Shown: positions 49,153 through 59,012, numbered from the stretch's first letter. The stretch is DNA of 64,000 bases from Paraburkholderia sp. BL23I1N1 (GCF_003610295.1 NZ_RAPV01000001.1:3968001-4032000), one strand, 5' to 3'. The notes: generated by a model not told the origin, from the sequence alone. Numbers and translations are program-made.

Positions 49153-50595
49153 ATGACGCAAATGCCAGACCCTACGCTACTCCAGGCAAAACGAAGCGAT
49201 TGTGGCGAGGTTGATGAAGCCGATGTGCTGCAACCGCTTCTCGATCCGGCCATTTCCAGCCTCGTCTTCGATTCGCAAGGCACGTTGCTGAAGCTGGTTG
49301 GGCAGTATGGTTCGCCGCTCAATATCGTGTGGCCGGACATGCTGCGGCGAAACGTCGAAGCCTTTCGCGCCGTGCTGAACCGGCACAACGTCCAGTCTGA
49401 GATCTACTACGGCGCGAAGGTCAACAAGTCGCTGGGTCTGGTGCGCGCGGCCGTCGAAGCTGCTATCGGCGTGGATGTCTCCAGCATCTATGAAATGCGC
49501 GATGCGCTGCGAGCCAGAATCGAGCCAGCCAGGCTTTGTGCCACAGGTCCCGCCAAAACCCGGGTATTTCACGCAGCGCTTATCGCCAATGGCGCATTGA
49601 TCGCGGTCGACTCCGTCGAGGAGTTCAACGATCTCGACGCGCTTGTCCGTGAGATCGGGCTGGATCGCCCGACGCGGGTGCTGCTGCGTTATCGGCCCGC
49701 CACGTGCGCAACGAGCCGCTTCGGCATGGGCGCCGACGACCTGCTGGCATGTCTGCGGCGTCTGACCGGGCTAAAGAATCGGTTCCTGTTCGAGGGATTT
49801 CACTTCCATCTTGGCGGCTATGGTCATGAATCGCGCGTGCAGGCCGTGCGTGAGCTCACCCGCTTCGTGGTCGCCGCGCGCGATATGAGCCTCGCGCCGA
49901 CGATCCTCGACATCGGCGGCGGTCTGCCGGTTCAGTACATAGATAGCGAAGCGTACGAGGCGTTTTTGCGTGCGCAGCACAGTAGTGACTACCGGAATGG
50001 CAAGGTGCCCGCGTCGTTTTATCCGTACGGCGGCCCGGTCGGCGCGTGTGAGTGGCTGGACCGGTTTCTTCAGGCGCCGTGTGCCGACGGCCTCTCCGTT
50101 GCCAGGTATCTCGACGCGATGCAACTGACTCTGGCCATCGAGCCCGGGCGGAGCCTCGCCGATCAGACTGCGATCTCCGTTTTCCGGATCACGCGCGTCA
50201 AGTCGTTGGCGGCGGACCAGGTTGTGATTTTCGCGGAAGGCAGCAGTTTCAGCGCGTGCGAAACGTGGTTCGCCTCCGAGTTTCTGGTGGACCCAATCCT
50301 TGTGCCGGCACAGGTCGACAGCGAGGACGACGGGCGACCAGTACGCGCCTGGATTGCCGGGCACAGTTGTCTCGACGAAGACGTCATCACCAATCGCCTG
50401 ATTCATTTTCAAAGGAGGCCGAAAACGGGCGACCTCCTGGTGTATGCCAACGCCGCGGGCTATCAGATGGACATGCTCGAAAACGAATTTCACCGCCATC
50501 CTATGCCGCGCAGGATTTCCGTGGTCTACAACGCCGCGGGCGGCATGCAGATTTCACCTGACGATCGAATGGAGTACCGGAATGATTTTGAATAA
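49153..50595 (+). CDS. PLP-dependent decarboxylase, SbnH-like
   Basis: 480 residues of the fold-type III (alanine racemase/ornithine-diaminopimelate decarboxylase) family. IYYGAKVNKSLGLV carries the PLP lysine, GFHFHLGGYGHES binds the cofactor, ILDIGGGLPVQY is the phosphate loop, and AIEPGRSLADQT follows. In staphyloferrin B synthesis SbnH decarboxylates a citryl-diaminopropionate intermediate to an ethylenediamine unit. The same role is likely here because SbnA-like and NIS synthetase genes follow. It overlaps the next gene by 14 bp. Direct decarboxylation of a free amino acid is the main alternative. Confidence 0.82.
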   Translation: MTQMPDPTLLQAKRSDCGEVDEADVLQPLLDPAISSLVFDSQGTLLKLVGQYGSPLNIVWPDMLRRNVEAFRAVLNRHNVQSEIYYGAKVNKSLGLVRAAVEAAIGVDVSSIYEMRDALRARIEPARLCATGPAKTRVFHAALIANGALIAVDSVEEFNDLDALVREIGLDRPTRVLLRYRPATCATSRFGMGADDLLACLRRLTGLKNRFLFEGFHFHLGGYGHESRVQAVRELTRFVVAARDMSLAPTILDIGGGLPVQYIDSEAYEAFLRAQHSSDYRNGKVPASFYPYGGPVGACEWLDRFLQAPCADGLSVARYLDAMQLTLAIEPGRSLADQTAISVFRITRVKSLAADQVVIFAEGSSFSACETWFASEFLVDPILVPAQVDSEDDGRPVRAWIAGHSCLDEDVITNRLIHFQRRPKTGDLLVYANAAGYQMDMLENEFHRHPMPRRISVVYNAAGGMQISPDDRMEYRNDFE

Positions 50596-51622
50596 AGTGA
50601 CCGACCTGATCGGTAACACGCCGATTCTCAGCATTTCCATTCCAGCAAAGAATGCCAGGCTGCTGCTGAAGATCGAGAAGAACAACCCGGGCGGAAGCAT
50701 CAAGGACCGCATGGCCCGCAACATGATCGTTGCGGCGCTCAAGTCGGGGCGGCTCAGCGCCGGTGGCGTAGTGGTGGAGTCGTCTTCCGGGAATACGGGT
50801 ATCGGCCTCGCGATCGCGGCCGTGGAGTTCGGACTGCGATTCATTGCGGTAGTCGATCACCATGCGGCGCCGGACAAGATCGCGGTCATGCGCGCGCTCG
50901 GTGCGGAAATCCGCTATGTCGAAGGCACCTATCGGGAAGACGAGGTCGCGGTGGTGGAGCGGCAGCGCCTCGCGGCTGGACTGGCGAGCGAGATTCCAGG
51001 CGCGGTGTTCATGAATCAATCAGACAACGCGGCCAACGCAGGCGGCTATTCGGATTTTGTCCGGGAAGTCATCGGCGAGGTTGGCGGTGTCGATGCGTAT
51101 GTTGGCTGCGTCGGCACGGGCGGGTCGATGACCGGCATCGCTCGCGGGCTGAAAGTGCACAACCCGCAAACGAAAACGATCGCCGTGGAACCGGACGGAT
51201 CGATCGTGTTCGGCCAGCCGGGGCATGCCTATTATCAGTCCGGCACCGGCACGCCGGAGGGCGACACGGTGGGTCTCGTGCTCGACTACAGCTGTATCGA
51301 CATGGGCGCGCAGGTCTCCGATGCGCAGGCGTTCGAGACGGCCCGTTACATGGCCAAGCGCACAGGGCTGCTGGTCGGCGGATCGACCGGCGGTGTGATC
51401 TACAAGGCGCTCGAATTCATCCAGTGCGGCCTGATCGGCGGCAACGTGGTGGCCGCCGTGGCTGACGGCGGAGAGAAGTATCTGCATACGGTCTTCAGCG
51501 AGAGCTGGCTGAAGGAGCGCGATCTGCTCGACCCGCAAATCTGGGATCGGCTCGACGGCTGGTTCGGCCAGGAAAGCTTTGTCGAGACGCCGCGCGAATT
51601 GCCGCGGTTGCACGCGGTATGA
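50582..51622 (+). CDS. SbnA-like N-(2-amino-2-carboxyethyl)-L-glutamate synthase
   Basis: 346 residues of the cysteine synthase/cystathionine beta-synthase fold. ILNKVTDLIGNTPIL starts the protein, the PLP lysine is in NNPGGSIKDRMA, SSSGNTGIGLA binds the substrate carboxylate and GTGGSMTGIARGLK holds the phosphate. In S. aureus SbnA joins O-phospho-L-serine with L-glutamate to give ACEGA, the precursor of L-2,3-diaminopropionate. The cluster also encodes an SbnI-like candidate for making O-phosphoserine, which supports this over plain cysteine synthesis. GGAG precedes the ATG; stop overlaps the next start. Confidence 0.82.
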   Translation: MILNKVTDLIGNTPILSISIPAKNARLLLKIEKNNPGGSIKDRMARNMIVAALKSGRLSAGGVVVESSSGNTGIGLAIAAVEFGLRFIAVVDHHAAPDKIAVMRALGAEIRYVEGTYREDEVAVVERQRLAAGLASEIPGAVFMNQSDNAANAGGYSDFVREVIGEVGGVDAYVGCVGTGGSMTGIARGLKVHNPQTKTIAVEPDGSIVFGQPGHAYYQSGTGTPEGDTVGLVLDYSCIDMGAQVSDAQAFETARYMAKRTGLLVGGSTGGVIYKALEFIQCGLIGGNVVAAVADGGEKYLHTVFSESWLKERDLLDPQIWDRLDGWFGQESFVETPRELPRLHAV

Positions 51623-52785
51623 CGGCGACGATGGAGAGCGCCGTGCTGCCGCTCAACGTGGTCATTTGCGGCGGTGGTCGAACCGGCCATCTCGCCGCCG
51701 TGCTGTTCAAGCAGATTTCCGGTGTGCGCGTTTCGCTGCTGACGGGCAGCCCGGAGGTGATCGACCGCTATCGCCGCAGCGAGAACGGCATCACGGCATG
51801 GATGCCGGACGACACGACGTGCGCTGCCCGTCTCGACGCTGTCACGAGCGAGCCGGCCACGGCGCTCGCCGACGCGGATGTCGTCATCATCACGGTGCCC
51901 GCTCACGTCAGGCCGGCGCTGCTGAACGCGATCGCACCACATTTGCCGGCGGAAAAACCCGTCTACGTCGGCGCGATTCCGGGCTTCTGCGGCTTCGACT
52001 GGCTTGCTGAGCGCGCATTGGCGGCCCGGCCCAATGCCGTCATCTGGGGCATGAAGGACGTGGCGCATACCGCTTTCGATTTACAGCCCGGCGTGTCGAT
52101 CAGAATGGGCGGCGCGAAGAGCACGCTTTACGTCGGCACCCACGCACGCGAAACGGAAGCGTCGCGCGCTGCGTTGCTCACGCACCTGAAAAGGCTCTAC
52201 GCGTCGCCCGTCGAATTGCTGGATGATTTTCTGGAAATCACCCTGACGCCCGGCAACCCGATCATGCACAGTTCGGTGATCTATGGGCTGATCGGACCTT
52301 ACGGGCAATGGCACGACAAGGCGTTTTCTACGCCGCTGTGCTGGTGGACCGATTGCCCCGAGCTCGGCGCGTATTTCCTCGAACGCAGCGACGAGGAGAG
52401 CCGCATGCTATGCAAGGCCGTCGAGCAGCGGCTGGGTGTGAATCTATCGTCGATCAAACCGTTGAAGCAGGAGATCATCGAGGCGTACGACGATCAGATT
52501 CGCGACCACGGCACGATGCTATCGGTATTGCGAACCAATCAGGCCTACGACGCAATCGAGGCCCCGCTGATCCCGACCAAAGATCGCAGCGGATACCTGA
52601 TCGATAAGGAAAGCCGCGCATTTCATGAGGACGTGGCCTTTGGCCTCGCATTGCTGGTCGAGATGGCCGGGCGTCTCGAGATGCGCTTGCCTCACATCGA
52701 AGAAATCTTTCACTGGAACGTGTCCTATATGGACGGCCTGCGCAGTTCCGCCCTCGACTACTTTCCCGAAACCTGGCCAGCGTGA
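51619..52785 (+). CDS. Octopine/nopaline dehydrogenase-family enzyme, in the place of SbnB
   Basis: 388 residues. The N-terminal Rossmann domain starts LNVVICGGGRTGHLAAVLF, and the C-terminal octopine-dehydrogenase domain has LTPGNPIMHSSVIYGLIGPY with the family's catalytic His (N-P-x-x-H). Family enzymes form or break opines, N-linked conjugates of an amino acid and a 2-oxo acid. Splitting ACEGA into L-2,3-diaminopropionate and 2-oxoglutarate is the same chemistry run in reverse, normally done by SbnB, an unrelated ornithine cyclodeaminase-like protein. No SbnB homologue is in the cluster. The alternative is that it makes an opine that is part of the siderophore. Overlaps both neighbours by 4 bp. 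Confidence 0.78.
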   Translation: MTATMESAVLPLNVVICGGGRTGHLAAVLFKQISGVRVSLLTGSPEVIDRYRRSENGITAWMPDDTTCAARLDAVTSEPATALADADVVIITVPAHVRPALLNAIAPHLPAEKPVYVGAIPGFCGFDWLAERALAARPNAVIWGMKDVAHTAFDLQPGVSIRMGGAKSTLYVGTHARETEASRAALLTHLKRLYASPVELLDDFLEITLTPGNPIMHSSVIYGLIGPYGQWHDKAFSTPLCWWTDCPELGAYFLERSDEESRMLCKAVEQRLGVNLSSIKPLKQEIIEAYDDQIRDHGTMLSVLRTNQAYDAIEAPLIPTKDRSGYLIDKESRAFHEDVAFGLALLVEMAGRLEMRLPHIEEIFHWNVSYMDGLRSSALDYFPETWPA

Positions 52786-54704
52786 GCCCGGAACTTATGA
52801 AGAACTCTCTTTCGCTATTGCAACCTGATAACGCGTTCTATGTGGACCGTCGGCAGACCGCGCTCGAGTCGGCGCAGCACAATGCGCTGCGACGCGTCGT
52901 TCGTTGCCTGTTCGCCGAGAAGATCGTCGCCACGGACGCGCTCGTCTTCGCGCCCGAGGGTCGCGGCGCCTGGCTACCGCTCTGGAACCGGCATGCCATG
53001 CTGTTCTTTGCCAACCTCGAGCGGGCGCCGGCCGATACCTTTATCAATCGCGGCGCTATTACGTTGATCGACTCTAACGGCGCGCGCACCGCGGTCGAAG
53101 GTCCCGATCAACTGATCGACCTGCTGCGGCCGAGCTTCGATTTTGCGCCGGGCGACGAAGGCGTGGCCGGACTCAAATCGGACATGGCCAACAGCATCGA
53201 GAACGACGCGCTCGCCCGTATTTATCGCGACGCCTGGGATACGGACCTGCGCGCGCATATCGACGCGGCCGGCGACCGTGGTCTGATCCACTACCTGCGC
53301 AAGCACATGAGCGTGCGGGATGCCGCCGTCCTGCTCGATCAGTGGGGTGCGCTAGAAGGCCATCCGTTCTATCCCACGTGGAAGAGCAAGCCGGATCTGA
53401 ACGCAACGGAGGTCGCCGCGCTGTCGCCCGAGTTCAACGCCAGGGTCGACGTGCGTATCGCCGCGCTGCGGGCGGACATGGCGTATATCGAGCGGATGCC
53501 GCACGTCGACAGCTATCACGACTGGTTTGCCGCGCAGTTCCCGCAGTTGTGGGCACGCTGGAAAGAGGGCCTGGAAGCCAGCGATCTCGACGCACCTCAG
53601 TGGCTGCCGTTGCCGATCCATGCATGGCACCTCGACCATTTCGTGCGCAACGAATACGCGGCGGAGATCGAGGAGGGCGTGCTGATTCTCGACGGCCCCG
53701 ATATCGTGACGTTGCCGACCATGTCGTTCCGCACGATGATGCCGCGGTTGCCGGGACCGGTGCCGTTCATCAAGCTGCCGGTCGCGCTGTGGCTGACGAG
53801 CGAGCAGCGCAGCCTCCAGGCAAAGTCGATCCATATGGGACCGCGCGTCAGTACCGTCATCAAACACATCCTGGCCGATGAAAATGGCTTCGACCAGACG
53901 CTCGAGATTTTTCCGGAAGAGGTCGCGCTTCACTACAAACACGCGGTGCGCCAGGAAGACCGGCCGGGACGTCACCTGTCGGTTGCGTATCGCGCCAGCA
54001 AGGATGCGTTCGAACGCACGGACGGTCTGTTCCCGATCACCGTGGCCGCCTTGCTGACCCGCTCACCGGTGCGCGGCCGTCCGCTCATCACCGAGTTGAT
54101 CGAGCACGACGGCACGCCTGCGGCAGCGGAAACGGTGGAGGCCTGGTTCCGGCGATATGCGCGAGTCGTCACGCATCCGGTGATCGGCATCTATCTGCTC
54201 TACGGCATCGCACTCGAGGCGCATCAGCAGAATACGTCGGTGCTGTTCGCCGCGGACGGAACGCCCCGAAGCCTGTTGATTCGCGATTTCGGCGACGGCC
54301 GGACCTATGTTCCGCTGCTTGCCGAACGGGGCTATGAAATCAAGCCGTACGTGCATCCAGGCATTCTGCCGACTGTCTTCGACGGCGACATCGAACCGGT
54401 TCGCGCTTTCGTGCTGGACGCATGCTTTGTGTGTCATCTGCACGAAGTCGCGCTGCTGCTGACGGAGGAATATGGGCTGGCGCGATCCCGCTTGTGGGAG
54501 ATTCTGCGCGAGGAAACGGGGCGCACCTTCGACGCCTTCGCGCCGCGTGTTTCCGACGCGCTGTGGCAGGCCGAGCGGGTGGCATTCCTCGACCATCCCT
54601 GGCCGACGCGCTCGGTACTGCGAATGCATCTGCTCAAGTATTCGGACTACCGGCTTCAGCATCATCTGCCCAATCCGCTGCTGCCGGCGCGCAACGAGGG
54701 TTGA
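52782..54704 (+). CDS. IucA/IucC-family siderophore (NIS) synthetase
   Basis: 640 residues (GTG start overlapping the upstream stop; ATG at 52797 possible). The NIS signatures are present: GHPFYPTWKSKPDL in the ATP-binding part, PLPIHAWHLDH, and SIHMGPRVSTVIKHIL, followed by a FhuF-like C-terminal region (LLYGIALEAHQQNTSVLF, RDFGDG). It activates a carboxylate, probably citrate, as the adenylate and couples it to an amine. It is the only synthetase in the cluster, whereas staphyloferrin B needs three, so the product may be smaller or the enzyme may act repeatedly. Confidence 0.92.
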   Translation: MSPELMKNSLSLLQPDNAFYVDRRQTALESAQHNALRRVVRCLFAEKIVATDALVFAPEGRGAWLPLWNRHAMLFFANLERAPADTFINRGAITLIDSNGARTAVEGPDQLIDLLRPSFDFAPGDEGVAGLKSDMANSIENDALARIYRDAWDTDLRAHIDAAGDRGLIHYLRKHMSVRDAAVLLDQWGALEGHPFYPTWKSKPDLNATEVAALSPEFNARVDVRIAALRADMAYIERMPHVDSYHDWFAAQFPQLWARWKEGLEASDLDAPQWLPLPIHAWHLDHFVRNEYAAEIEEGVLILDGPDIVTLPTMSFRTMMPRLPGPVPFIKLPVALWLTSEQRSLQAKSIHMGPRVSTVIKHILADENGFDQTLEIFPEEVALHYKHAVRQEDRPGRHLSVAYRASKDAFERTDGLFPITVAALLTRSPVRGRPLITELIEHDGTPAAAETVEAWFRRYARVVTHPVIGIYLLYGIALEAHQQNTSVLFAADGTPRSLLIRDFGDGRTYVPLLAERGYEIKPYVHPGILPTVFDGDIEPVRAFVLDACFVCHLHEVALLLTEEYGLARSRLWEILREETGRTFDAFAPRVSDALWQAERVAFLDHPWPTRSVLRMHLLKYSDYRLQHHLPNPLLPARNEG

Positions 54705-54707
54705 GCG

Positions 54708-55958
54708 ATGACGCACGCCACCGTCGCGCCGGATCGCGCGGCGCGCCTGATTCACGTGCTATTCGTGATTCAGCTCGTCTCCATGGGCGCCATGGAGATG
54801 AGCGGTCCGTTCTGGCCGATCCATCTGAAGGCGCTCAGCACGTCCAGTTTCGAGTTCGGTTTTGCCGGCGTCGCGGTCTATGTGGGGCCCATGCTGGGCA
54901 TCATGCTGACGAGTGCGTTCTGGGGCCGCGTCGGCGATCGCACCGGGCACAAGCTGATGATGATCCGCGCCTTGCTCGGGCTGTCGCTCACGCAGTTGGC
55001 GCTGGCCTTTGCCGCTGATGTCTGGACGATCCTCGCGCTGCGATTCGTGCAAGGCGCCTGTGCGGGCTACATCGCGCCGGCGCAGACTTATGGCGTCAGC
55101 ATCGAGTCTCCGTTGCGGCGGGCGCGGCTGTTTGCGTATCTGCAGGTCTCGACCAATCTGGGCTCGTTAGCCGGTGCAGTCTCCGGCGGTCTGATTCTCG
55201 ATCACGCGACATTCTTCTGGATCAACATTGTCGCCGCTGTGTTGTGCGTGTGCTGTGTTGCTGCCGTGGCGCTGATTCTGCCCGATGTATCGGTGTCGAA
55301 GCGTGTGGCGGCAACCGATCCAGGGGGCGGCACGGCGGCTGCGTCCGGTGCGCGGTTCTCGTGGCGTTCGCCGCCGATTCCCGGTTTGCTCGGGGTGGTC
55401 GGCATCTTGCTGGTGAGCCGCACGATCACCCAGACGCCGTTTTCGCTCTACGTGAGTTCGATGTTCGGCGTGGGCAACTGGGTGGTGGGTTTGTGCTACG
55501 GCATGCTGTCGTTGGGCTTTGTCGTGTCCGCCTCGCTTTGGGCCCGCTATTTCGAGCACAGGACGCTGCCGGACGCGCTGCGCAGGATGACGTTCATTGC
55601 GCTCGCCTGCGCCGGCCTGACGCTGGCGGCAGGGCTCACGCGCAACGTCGGCGTGTTCACCGCGATTCATTTTGTGTGGGGTGTTCTGCTCGGCGCCACG
55701 ACTCCGGTGCTGATGTCGCTGATTTCGCGGGCGGCTGACGGTCTCTATCAGGGTTACGTTCTCGGCATCGCACAAAGCACGACGCAGTTTTCGTCGATTG
55801 CCGGCATTGCCATGGGCGGCTGGTTGAGCGACAGCGTTGGGCTGCAATACACCTACTTCTTCGTGGCAGTGTCCTACGTGCTGGCGATGGTCGTTATTCT
55901 GGCGCTCAGGCGCGAGCGCGGCGCCGTCGCGCGCCCGCAGATTTCGCCGGGACAATAA
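54708..55958 (+). CDS. MFS siderophore exporter (SbnD-like)
   Basis: 416 residues, 12 helices. Motif A-like GRVGDRTGHKLMMIRALLG and RFVQGACAGYIAPAQTYGVS fit DHA1-type exporters. It sits between the synthetase and the ABC importer genes, 3 bp after the synthetase stop, so export of the finished siderophore is the likely role. Confidence 0.85.
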   Translation: MTHATVAPDRAARLIHVLFVIQLVSMGAMEMSGPFWPIHLKALSTSSFEFGFAGVAVYVGPMLGIMLTSAFWGRVGDRTGHKLMMIRALLGLSLTQLALAFAADVWTILALRFVQGACAGYIAPAQTYGVSIESPLRRARLFAYLQVSTNLGSLAGAVSGGLILDHATFFWINIVAAVLCVCCVAAVALILPDVSVSKRVAATDPGGGTAAASGARFSWRSPPIPGLLGVVGILLVSRTITQTPFSLYVSSMFGVGNWVVGLCYGMLSLGFVVSASLWARYFEHRTLPDALRRMTFIALACAGLTLAAGLTRNVGVFTAIHFVWGVLLGATTPVLMSLISRAADGLYQGYVLGIAQSTTQFSSIAGIAMGGWLSDSVGLQYTYFFVAVSYVLAMVVILALRRERGAVARPQISPGQ

Positions 55959-55996
55959 GAAGGCTGCCGAATGTTCATTCACCTGCATTTTTCATC

Positions 55997-57193
55997 ATGA
56001 CCATCCAACGTCGCTGGGGCAATGTGCTCATTGCTCTCGCAGGCATCGTCGTGCTCGCGGTGGCGCTCCTCGTCCTGAAGCGGACCGGGGACGCTTCCGC
56101 CGCAGCCGATGACAGCAAGGCCGCCCTGACCACGGTGACCGATCTGCTCGGACGCAAGGTCCAGGTGCGCGTGCCGGTGCGCCGCGTGATCCTGGGGGAA
56201 GGGCGTCAGCTCTATCTGGTTGCGGCGCTCGACACCGACAACCCGTTGCAGCGGATCGTCGGCTGGCGCAAGGACCTGATTCAATCGGACCCGGATACCT
56301 GGTCCGCGTACCTGCGCAAGTTTCCCGCGATCGCTGACATTCCGACGTTCGGCGGCTTCGAGGACGGCACGTTCGACATCGAACAGGCCATTGCGCTCAA
56401 GCCCGATGTGATTCTGATGAACATCGAAGCGCAGCGGGCCACGGAGGACGCGCGCTACACCGAGAAACTCGCCGCATTGGGCATACCGGTCGTGTACGTC
56501 GATTTCCGTCACTTTCCCCTGGAGAACACCGAGCCGACCATGCGTCTCGTCGGCAAGCTGTTCGGCAAGGAGGAGCGGGCGGAGGCGTTCATCGCGTTTC
56601 GCGCCGCGCAGATCCGGCGCGTCACCGACGTCATCGCCGCGCACCGGCCAGCGCGCCCGAAGGTATTCATCGAACGCATCGGCGGATACACCGAGGACTG
56701 TTGCCTGAGCTTCGGCAATGAGAACTTCGGCAAGTTCGTCGAGATGGCGGGCGGTAACAACATCGCCAAGGGCATTATTCGCGGAACCTTCGGCCAGCTC
56801 AATCCCGAACAGGTGGTGGCGGCCGACCCGGACCAGGTGGTCGTCACCAGCGCCAACTGGGAGGCGTTCGTGCCGCATGGGCGCTGGGTCGGCGTGGGAC
56901 CGGGCGCGGAACTGACGGAAGCCGCGCGCAAACTTGAGGCCTACACCACGCGGCCGGCCTATGCCGGCATCAAGGCAAACCGGAACCATGAGTTTCATGC
57001 GATCTGGCATCAGTTCTACAACAGTCCTTACGACTTCGTCGCCATCCAGCAACTGGCGAAGTGGTTTCATCCAGCGCTCTTTGCCGATCTCGATCCGGAC
57101 GCCACGTTCCGCGAGTTGCATGAACGCTTCCTGCCGGTCGACTACGCACCGGGCTATTTCGTGAGCCTGCCAGGCGCGGAGAACCGTCAATGA
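55997..57193 (+). CDS. Iron-siderophore ABC substrate-binding protein
   Basis: 398 residues. An N-terminal membrane-spanning signal or anchor (VLIALAGIVVLAVALLVLKR) is followed by the TroA-like two-lobe fold: VTDLLGRKVQVRVPVRRVIL, IEQAIALKPDVILMN, IPVVYVDFR. The mature part is somewhat longer than usual for FecB/FepB. It would carry ferric siderophore in the periplasm to the permease encoded next, whose start overlaps its stop. Confidence 0.9.
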   Translation: MTIQRRWGNVLIALAGIVVLAVALLVLKRTGDASAAADDSKAALTTVTDLLGRKVQVRVPVRRVILGEGRQLYLVAALDTDNPLQRIVGWRKDLIQSDPDTWSAYLRKFPAIADIPTFGGFEDGTFDIEQAIALKPDVILMNIEAQRATEDARYTEKLAALGIPVVYVDFRHFPLENTEPTMRLVGKLFGKEERAEAFIAFRAAQIRRVTDVIAAHRPARPKVFIERIGGYTEDCCLSFGNENFGKFVEMAGGNNIAKGIIRGTFGQLNPEQVVAADPDQVVVTSANWEAFVPHGRWVGVGPGAELTEAARKLEAYTTRPAYAGIKANRNHEFHAIWHQFYNSPYDFVAIQQLAKWFHPALFADLDPDATFRELHERFLPVDYAPGYFVSLPGAENRQ

Positions 57194-58251
57194 GTGCCCT
57201 GCCTCTGGTCGAATCGACCCAACGTAACGCCTATCGCGGGCTCGTGCGGCGCAAGCGCGTGCTGCTCGGCGTTTTTGCGGTGCTGCTGCTGTTGAGCGTA
57301 CTGCTCGATCTCGCACTCGGCCCGGCGAACTACAGTCTCGCCGACGTCGCGCGCGCGGTGCTCTGGCCCGATACCGTGTCGTCGCAGTTGCGCGTGGTGC
57401 TGTGGGACATCCGCATGCCGGTGGCCCTGATGGCCGTGGTCGTGGGGGCGGCATTGTCGCTTGCCGGCGCACAGATGCAGACGATCCTCAACAATCCGCT
57501 CGCGAGCCCGTTTACGCTGGGCATTTCCGCCGCGGCGAGCTTTGGCGCGGCGTTGGGCCTCGCCTTCGGCCTCAAGCTCTTCCCGGTTGCCGTCGACTAT
57601 ATGGTGCCGCTGAACGCTTTCCTGATGGCCGTCCTGTCCGCGCTCCTGATTCACGCACTCAGCATGCGGCGTGGCGTGACGGCCGAAACGATCGTGTTGC
57701 TCGGCATCGCCCTAGTTTTTACGTTCAACGCGCTGCTCGCGCTGGTCCAGTATTTCGCAACCGAGCAGGCTGTCGCCGCCGTCGTGTTCTGGACCATGGG
57801 CAGTCTGACCAAAGCGACGTGGCCCAAAGTCGGTGTGGTCTGCGTCGCGATCCTGGTTATGTCGCCGGTCTTCGCGCGGCGTGCCTGGGCGTTGACGGCG
57901 CTGCGTCTGGGCGACGACAAGGCCGCCAGTTTCGGCATCAACGTGCGGCGGTTGCGCTTCCAGACGCTGGTGATGGTCAGCCTGCTTGCGGCGTTCCCGG
58001 TCGCGTTCGTGGGCGTCATCGGGTTCGTCGGGCTGGTGGGGCCGCATATCGCGCGCATGCTGGTCGGCGAGGATCAACGCTTTTTCCTGCCGGCTTCATT
58101 GCTGACGGGTGCGCTGATGATGTCGGTCAGTTCCGTGGTGAGCAAGACGCTGATTCCGGGCGCCATCTTTCCGATTGGCGTGGTGACCTCTCTCGTCGGC
58201 GTGCCGTTCTTTATTTCCCTGATTCTGCGCAGCAAGAGGACCGCATGGTGA
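57190..58251 (+). CDS. FecCD-family iron-siderophore permease
   Basis: 353 residues, about 10 helices. RMPVALMAVVVGAALSLAGAQMQTILNNPLASPFTLG is the FecCD/BtuC signature region, and GFVGLVGPHIARMLVG is the EAA-like cytoplasmic loop contacting the ATPase. A single permease gene implies a homodimer. Overlaps the substrate-binding and ATPase genes. Confidence 0.92.
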   Translation: MSALPLVESTQRNAYRGLVRRKRVLLGVFAVLLLLSVLLDLALGPANYSLADVARAVLWPDTVSSQLRVVLWDIRMPVALMAVVVGAALSLAGAQMQTILNNPLASPFTLGISAAASFGAALGLAFGLKLFPVAVDYMVPLNAFLMAVLSALLIHALSMRRGVTAETIVLLGIALVFTFNALLALVQYFATEQAVAAVVFWTMGSLTKATWPKVGVVCVAILVMSPVFARRAWALTALRLGDDKAASFGINVRRLRFQTLVMVSLLAAFPVAFVGVIGFVGLVGPHIARMLVGEDQRFFLPASLLTGALMMSVSSVVSKTLIPGAIFPIGVVTSLVGVPFFISLILRSKRTAW

Positions 58252-59012
58252 AGCTACGGCTGGATGGTGTCGGCGCGGCTTACGGCAGTCGCCGGATTCT
58301 CTCGGAGATCAGTACACCGGCGTTCTTCGGCGGCGAGGTGGTCGCGGTCATCGGCCCGAATGCGGCCGGCAAGTCGACGCTGTTCAAACGCATGGCGGGG
58401 CTGGTCGACGGGCCCGGTGACGTGCGTCTGGAAGACTCACGCAAAGGCTTGGACGGCGTGTGTTACATGCCGCAGGATAGCGCCGCCAGTGCGCGTCTGA
58501 CGGTCTACGAATCCATCCTGCTGGCGTGCAAGCAGCATCAGCCGAGCTGGGCTGTACACGACGCCGATCTCGCGCTGATCGACGGGATCATGGCGTCCTT
58601 AGGCATCGGCGAGCTGGCGTTTCGCTACCTGGACGAGTTGAGCGGCGGCCAGCGGCAACTAGTCTCGATCGCGCAGACGCTCGCGCGTGATCCGGAGATC
58701 ATGCTCATGGACGAGCCGACCAGTGCGCTCGACATGCGCCGGCAAGCACAGGTGCTCGGCTTCATGCGGACGCTCGCGAAGCAGCGCGGGGTGATCGTCT
58801 TCATCGCATTGCACGACCTCAATCAGGCGCTGCGCTTTGCCGACCAGGTCCTGGTGATCGCCGACGGTACCGCGCACGGCAGCGGGCCTTGCGAAGACGT
58901 CATCACGGTCGCGATGCTGCGCGACGTGTACCGGATCGACGCGCGCATCGAGCGGTGTTCGAAGGGGGCGTGTCACGTCATCGTCGACGGCGCCGTACAG
59001 GATTTCATCTGA
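58245..59012 (+). CDS. Iron-siderophore ABC ATPase
   Basis: 255 residues. Walker A GPNAAGKST (about 37-45), signature LSGGQRQLVSIAQTL, Walker B EIMLMDEPTSALD, and the switch His in FIALHDLNQALRFADQV. It powers import together with the two preceding gene products. The ATG overlaps the permease stop. Confidence 0.92.
   Translation: MVKLRLDGVGAAYGSRRILSEISTPAFFGGEVVAVIGPNAAGKSTLFKRMAGLVDGPGDVRLEDSRKGLDGVCYMPQDSAASARLTVYESILLACKQHQPSWAVHDADLALIDGIMASLGIGELAFRYLDELSGGQRQLVSIAQTLARDPEIMLMDEPTSALDMRRQAQVLGFMRTLAKQRGVIVFIALHDLNQALRFADQVLVIADGTAHGSGPCEDVITVAMLRDVYRIDARIERCSKGACHVIVDGAVQDFI

Noticed and set aside
55979..57472. A 497-codon minus-strand frame
   Set aside because: Antisense to the substrate-binding protein and permease genes, with Arg/Ala/Gly-rich shadow composition. 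High-GC third positions keep it open.
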